A DNA stretch of 64,000 bases from Physella acuta. Taxonomy: Eukaryota > Mollusca > Gastropoda > Physidae. Both the position numbers and the translations under genes were made by a program. The notes under the pieces are model-generated. The model saw only the letters and a program-made list of their open reading frames with translations, had not been told where the DNA came from and searched no databases. Below are positions 54,184 through 64,000 of the stretch, piece by piece. The stretch's first letter is position 1; each line of letters starts with the position of its first letter. Location: assembly GCF_028476545.1 (NCBI RefSeq), contig NW_026731684.1, positions 1-64,000 of the forward strand, given 5' to 3'.

Positions 54184-55933
54184 GGTGAACTCAACTTTAC
54201 ATGCCCCATGGACCTCTCCACCTCCCCCCCCCCCACCCTCAAATTCACAAGAACAACTTAGTCATCATCATTATCATTCCTGTGGACCCCCCCCCCCTTG
54301 TGGAGCATAGAAACGCAACCCCACCTCTCCATCGAACTCGGTTCAGGGCGGTTTTTCCAAGTTGGATCCATGACATTCCAGCTTCTTCTGCTTCTCCTAC
54401 ATTTGACCTTTCAACACAACTTAGTACCATATATAATATGTGCTTTAAACTATAGGAATCCTATCATTTCACATACAAATCATTTCTTCTATCTGTAATC
54501 AGAAACCTTGCAAGGCATTATTAATATTCCAAACTCATTTTACACAAAGGATGTGCAAGACAATAGTGTCAGCATCCAAACTATTAATACTATAACAGCA
54601 GGAATGATGGAAAAAAAAGAATTTTAAAAACTCAACAGCAGTTTTAAATAAAACCACATTACAGTATTAAAAAAAACTATATACAACTGCAGCGCCATCT
54701 GGGTAAGTCTTTTAATAAATTGACAAGCTCTCATAATAATTAAAAATAAACATTTTATATCTTGGAACATCAAGTGTATTGGGTTACATTTTAAAAAGGA
54801 AAAAAGTTAACATAAGAAATTATAATCAATACTATAATTATATAATTTGATGGAAGCACTGTATAAAATAAAGGTGTAAGTGTGAGCAAACATAATGCTG
54901 TCACTGTTTTTGAACAAATAAACTTTCTGAAAGACAGATTATATTACAAATGCGCTACAAATTAAAAATAAATACTTTCTCCATGCAAATCTTAGTAAAA
55001 ATACAACATGTGTAATTAGTATGTAATTAGTATTGTAATAATTTATAACCAGAGAAATGGCTAGATATAATTTAAGATAATAATTAAAATTTAAACCATG
55101 ACTTTAATAGCGAAAAGATGTAAATAACATATTTTAAAAAAAGAAATAATAATTTCCATTTATTATTTAGAAACGGAAGGAAGGATAAAACAATATGTGC
55201 ACTAAAGTACATTTTTAAAACTTGAAATATAAGTTGAGTAAACTATAAGTTTTAATACTAAAATTCCTTTGTAAATTCAAAATATTTACACATAATACTA
55301 AGTATAACTTAAATTTGAATTATGGTTATAGAGAGTCAATAAGGTTAAATTATTTCAAACAGCTTTCAAAGGTTTCAGCATAGCTAGTCACAAAGAAAGA
55401 TTTTATCCAATTTAATTTTAGATGTATAGTGGGCTTAATTAAACTAGAAATATAATACAATTTAAGAGATGTAAAATAAAACAATTACAATAACATTTGT
55501 AAATGTAATTTTTATAACATTCTGATTTAGACAGAATTGCTTACTTTTATCAATTATTCAATTATTGCCATATTCAGTATATAAATATTATATTTAACCA
55601 CATAGCATTTGGAATGTTTGAACAATTTCATTACAAATTATTATTACTATCTTAATTATCAATGCAAGTCATTATTCAGTTACCATAATTAATTAACTAT
55701 TATGGATAATCACTTATTATAATAAATTAAGAGTATAATTAATCACCTATTATAATTAATTACCTAATTTAATAAATTTTAGATTTTTATTCAATCACAT
55801 AGTAGTATTTATCAACTATTTTAGTTTATCATTTATTATGATTAATGACCTACTATAATAAATCACCAGTTACGATTAATCAACCATTATCTTTAACCAC
55901 CTGATCGGAACTCAGCAGTGAGTTCCATATTTT
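54184..55933. other. 3' region of the SDR gene, AT-rich
   Basis: About 1.5 kb of very AT-rich sequence rich in TAATTA motifs. On the minus strand AATAAA occurs at about 55797-55802 and 55832-55837, both good polyadenylation candidates for the SDR gene. No other gene is seen. Confidence 0.5.
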
Positions 55934-60227
<4,294 letters not shown>

Positions 60228-60237
60228 CTTGGGTGAT

Positions 60238-61817
60238 CTAAGAAAACAAAAAAAGTTTTTTTATTTTAATTTCAAAAAGTGTGAGGCTAATAGAACAGCC
60301 AAACTTACATTTCCATACTTCTATCAGAATTGATAAATTAATAGCAATACCTCAACCTCATTCAAAACTTATTATTGAAAGATGGACTGCTTTTGCTGTG
60401 CAAATAAACGGGTATCACTAATCCATAAGTAATGAAGATTAAAGTGATTTTTAACAATGTTTCTTGTTCATGTTAACTAAAAGATTTTGATAGATAATTG
60501 GACAGCTTTTAATTATAATCAGCTGTTGTATAAAATTAGCCCAGCTGTACATTTTGAAATATTATTCGGCCAATGTCAAAGCAGGCCTTTAGTAAAGCTT
60601 ACAGCTGGAAAGTGGGTGCAGTTACTTTACTGGATCTAAATAGTTTTTAAAAATCAGGATGTCTAATTTCAGCAGCTATCTTAATACTAACAGTAATCTA
60701 AGCTTGATATGACTCCTAACCCTGAAAGAAATACAGTATAGGCACACAAAAAAAGGATTTAATATTATATGCCCTCCAAAACAAATTTTTAAAAGATCAA
60801 ATTGCTTTGATACTGACTGATACATTGGAAATGAAGTTGCATAATAATAATAATTCACTTAAGCCTGTGCTTTACTATCTGATGTGTGTGAAGAATTATT
60901 TTCTTGAACTTCTCAACTATTGAATATTTAATGTAGTTACCCTTTGTTTACTTTACTAACTTACCCATTATTTAAAAAAAGTGTTTCGTTTTTTTTTTAT
61001 ATTTATATTCCTGTTGCGAGGTTTTTTTCTTTTATGACATGTTATCAGTTTGCCAAAGAAAAGTCATAGTTTTCTTATGATACTGAAATCTTCACTAATC
61101 ACATATGTCCGTATCTAGTTATAACCCATTTTGCTGAACAATACAATAACAATATTTATGTTATTATATAATAAGATTAATGTTTAATAGGAAGCCTTTG
61201 GATACCAAAGAGTTGGTATTTGGCTTTTAAAGACAAAATGACATCAAATTAATATGTGGTAATTTTAAAAGTTACACAATGTTAAAAGTTTAATTTTTAA
61301 TTAATCATTTGGTTACAAAAATGTTATCAGTTTTGAAATCCTTTTCAGAGATATAAGCATAACTGCTTGTAACTCAAGTGTAGGTATAGAGTTTGGTATA
61401 GATCTTTCTTGGTCTAATGTCTATATTGACTCAGATTATTTATAGATCTATTGGTACTGGATTGAAAAAAAAGGTTTTGTAAATTTCCCAAGTATTGCTT
61501 ATCATATATTAAAATCAAATACACAAATAATGTACAAAAGCAATCCAAAAATGACACCAAAACATTTTATAGTCTCATTTCTTTTAATAACAGTGGTAAA
61601 AAAATGTTTACCATACTCTGAAGAACATTCTAACTGTATAGTATCATTAACTATATTTCACATTTGATTTGTATTTAACTATTAAACAATCAACAGTAGA
61701 AAATAAAAGAAATTAATACAATATAAAAATTCAACTAGCAGCATGCAAGCTACTGCAGTCAGTCAAAATGGACAAATAAAACAGATTTGTAATTTACAGT
61801 AGACCATATGTACTTAC
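60238..61817. other. Probable first intron of the SDR gene
   Basis: AT-rich. A block at 60672-60775 (CTAACAGTAATCTAAGC, AAAGGATTTAATATTATATG) is related to the tandem repeat at 62728-63050. On the minus strand ACTCTG|GTAAGTACA at 61818/61817 would be a good donor for a 5' non-coding exon. Confidence 0.35.
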
Positions 61818-61924
61818 CAGAGTCTATACCAGCAGATTTGTTGTAATTTGTCTTTATACCATGGTTATTTATGTCTCTATCAAAGTAAAAACTAAGTAAG
61901 TAAATGTAAAGCTTCCTTTTCAAC

Positions 61925-62147
61925 CTGATGGGGCAAGTGAAGTAGAGTTCACCTGTTTCTGTGACCTCAGCGTATGAAAGGATAGTGTGTGTGGTCAGCA
62001 CTATGCCCAGTTGCCTTTATTTTCTGTTATGTGAGTCATATACTCATCGAAGCTCAGTGGACTCAGGGATGATCTACGGACTTGAACCCAGATTTTAGAC
62101 TTTCAGGTTAGCAGTTTATGCTCTACCATTTCATCACACAGTCCCAT
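61925..62147 (-). mobile_element. tRNA-derived SINE (minus)
   Basis: GGGGCAAGTGAAGTAGAGTT, GGTCAGCACTATGCCC, and the diverged antisense head GCTCTACCATTTCATCACAC. Confidence 0.82.
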
Positions 62148-62727
62148 AGCGGGTCAAAGTCCTTTCTATGTTAATTTACATTTTCCTTTAACAAGTTGAT
62201 TGAGAATCATAGTTTATTTCTTTTTTTTTATGTAAGGAATGCAAGTTGTTTACCTGCTGGTATATAGTGAAAGATAGTGGTAAGTTATCAAGAGGGCAAA
62301 GTTAATAGAGTTGTTAAAGTGTATTGTCAGGTTACCATTGAAAATTATGAGGCTAATTCAAATCCAAAAAAACATAGCTACCTGGTACTCTAAACTGAAG
62401 TTATGGTTATAGTGGTGTCTTTAATAAAAAATACTTTTTTACAAACCGGGTAAAATTAATACTTCACACTCATAATTATTATCAGCAATACAATTTTGAG
62501 TTAATAACTCAAATGTGTATTAACATCTGATAATAACCTAAACAAATACAATGCATTGTTCTGTAGATAATTTTGAGCTAAACAAGCATCACAAGATATT
62601 CTGAATAAAAGGCATTGGACCCTTGCAATAGCATAGAAGCGCCACAAGATAGGGCAGGAAGTGTGGTCTGCACCTGGTGATGCACCGTGGAAAGGATAAC
62701 ACCAAATTAACAAAATGTTAACATTTT
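62148..62727. other. No gene recognised
   Basis: AT-rich unique sequence. The short open frame at 62501-62713 has no support. Confidence 0.4.
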
Positions 62728-63050
62728 ACCATCAAAATCATGAATATCCAGTTAAAATAAAGTGTGACTTGCAGCTATGTTAATACTAACAGTAATCTAA
62801 GCCAGATATTAATCCTAACTCTGAAAGAAATACGGTATAGGCGAAAAAAGGATTTAATATTATATGACCAATCATTTTACCATCAAAATCATGTTTATCC
62901 AGTTAAAATAAAGTGTGACTTGCAGCTATCTTAACACTAACAGTAATCTAAGCCTGATATTAACCCTAACTCTGAAAGAAATACAGCATAGGTGAAAAAA
63001 GGATTTAATATTATATGACCAATCATTTTACCATCAAAATCATGTTTATC
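62728..63050. repeat. Tandem duplication, unit about 150 bp
   Basis: ATTTTACCATCAAAATCATG, AAAGTGTGACTTGCAGCTAT and CTAACAGTAATCTAAGCC occur twice in order, with a third, partial start at 63027. Confidence 0.88.
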
Positions 63051-63709
63051 AAGTTATAATAAAATAAAATAGCTTGGGAAATACATGACACCAAACCTAA
63101 AATATTGGTAGTGGAGGATGAAACCTTCACTTAGCACACCGGTTGTCCCCCAACTTTGTGACACAACTACAATAAAATGCACCATCTATCTTCCACCCCT
63201 ACCCCTATCCCCCCCCCTCCCCATTGTATTAGGTGATTATTGAAACTGGACTCCTCAAAGTCAAAGAAAAAAAGTTATGGCAAATGCATAAAAACTGACA
63301 AGATCCATGGTTAACTTAGGGAAATGTAAAGAAAGTTGCCAGAGATTGGTAAAAGTGGAAACAGCCTCCTGTAGAAGCCCCATGAGTCTTGGAGACTGAA
63401 GGTAAAATATGATGACTGATTGAAACCGAAAGCAGGATTCATATAAATTTACATTTCTCCAAAAGTCATTCAAATTAACAAGTGACACTTCCTTGATGGT
63501 ACGATATGTTGTTATGATTTAGGAAACCAGCATTCTGAGAAAATATCAACCTTTTAAAAAATTCAATATTACACAAATCACACTCAAACCAACTAGAATA
63601 CACATTTAATTGCAGATATAAATGTATTGATTAAATTTGTTGAGCAAGGTCTTCAAATAGTTTTATAAATTCATCAATCAAGGACCAGGTTTGCTCTCAT
63701 AAAATGTTT
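63051..63709. other. 3' flank of the zinc-finger gene
   Basis: Probable 3' UTR and flank. No clear AATAAA on the minus strand close to the stop and no other gene seen. Confidence 0.4.
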
Positions 63710-64000
63710 CTACACTTGTATAGTTCGTTTTTTCAACTCTCCCTGTCTACGTTTTCTGGCGTGTGTATTTTTATGCTTTGTCAGCTGTTCACTGCTATAA
63801 AAAAACTTATCACATTCATCACATTCTTGGGGCTCCGAGAGGGTTACCTCATGTGAATACTTATGTCTAGACAACTGACTCTTGTTTATGAACTTCTCAT
63901 CACACATATCACATTCGTGAGGTAGTTCCCCTGAGTGAATCTTCTTATGTAGTTCTAAATTACCATAGAGAAAAAACTGTTTCAAACAAATATCACACTG
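63710..64000 (-). CDS. C2H2 zinc-finger protein, C-terminal part
   Basis: 96 residues to the stop; the frame is open at the window edge. Three fingers: CDICLKQFFLYGNLELHKKI-H, CDMCDEKFINKSQLSRHKYS-H and CDECDKFFYSSEQLTKHKNT-H, each C-x2-C-x12-H-x3-H. The first linker is HSGELPHE (TGEKP-like); the second is longer. The tail is basic (ARKRRQGELKKRT), suitable for nuclear localisation. Probably a DNA-binding regulator; the target cannot be inferred. The rest of the gene lies to the right. Confidence 0.9.
   Translation of the reverse strand, partial: QCDICLKQFFLYGNLELHKKIHSGELPHECDMCDEKFINKSQLSRHKYSHEVTLSEPQECDECDKFFYSSEQLTKHKNTHARKRRQGELKKRTIQV

Noticed and set aside
63261-63488. 75-codon minus-strand frame near the zinc-finger gene
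   Set aside because: No splice signals, no recognisable domain, and located where the 3' UTR of the zinc-finger gene is expected.

Overview
This is an AT-rich, very repeat-dense piece of a eukaryotic nuclear genome. Spliced genes with GT-AG introns, AATAAA polyadenylation signals, tRNA-derived SINEs, hAT-type MITEs, Helitrons, long (TA)n tracts and clusters of TCTAGATC palindromes point to a mollusc, most likely a pulmonate snail (planorbid-like). The species guess rests on general repeat style only.

Layout. Left third (2.7-8.7 kb, minus strand): six exons of a secreted cysteine-rich, CBM14/peritrophin-like protein gene. It runs off the left edge and carries reading-frame damage. At 18.4-20.9 kb (minus) there is a candidate three-exon gene for a 97-residue single-pass membrane protein. 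At 24.3-41.6 kb (plus) lies an intact ten-exon paralogue of the first gene: signal peptide, four two-exon chitin-binding-like cassettes and a hydrophobic C-terminal tail (378 aa). The two paralogues are head-to-head. At 47.1-50.3 kb (minus) are two compact genes without introns in their coding parts: a 795-aa disordered repeat protein and a 193-aa single-pass membrane protein. At 55.9-60.2 kb (minus) is a complete six-exon short-chain dehydrogenase/reductase of SDR9C type (338 aa). At 63.7-64.0 kb (minus) is the 3' end of a C2H2 zinc-finger gene.

The rest is repeats: more than twenty tandem arrays, two abundant MITE families with 8-bp target duplications and very long poly-G/C runs, tRNA-like SINEs often split by MITEs, a 2.1-kb hAT-type element, a minus-strand Helitron holding two tandem plus-strand Helitrons, and a short LTR element (TRIM-like).

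The most unusual pattern is that several intronic minisatellites are built from exon-intron junctions. In the intact CBM14-like gene, all four first-half exons (2, 4, 6, 8) are followed directly by an array whose unit copies the exon end plus the splice donor. In the SDR gene, exon 4 is flanked on both sides by arrays, one copying its donor and one copying its acceptor. The damaged paralogue has no such arrays, so they arose after the duplication. A second pattern is that several minisatellites are each split by a mobile element with clean target-site evidence. No functional link between the different genes is visible.
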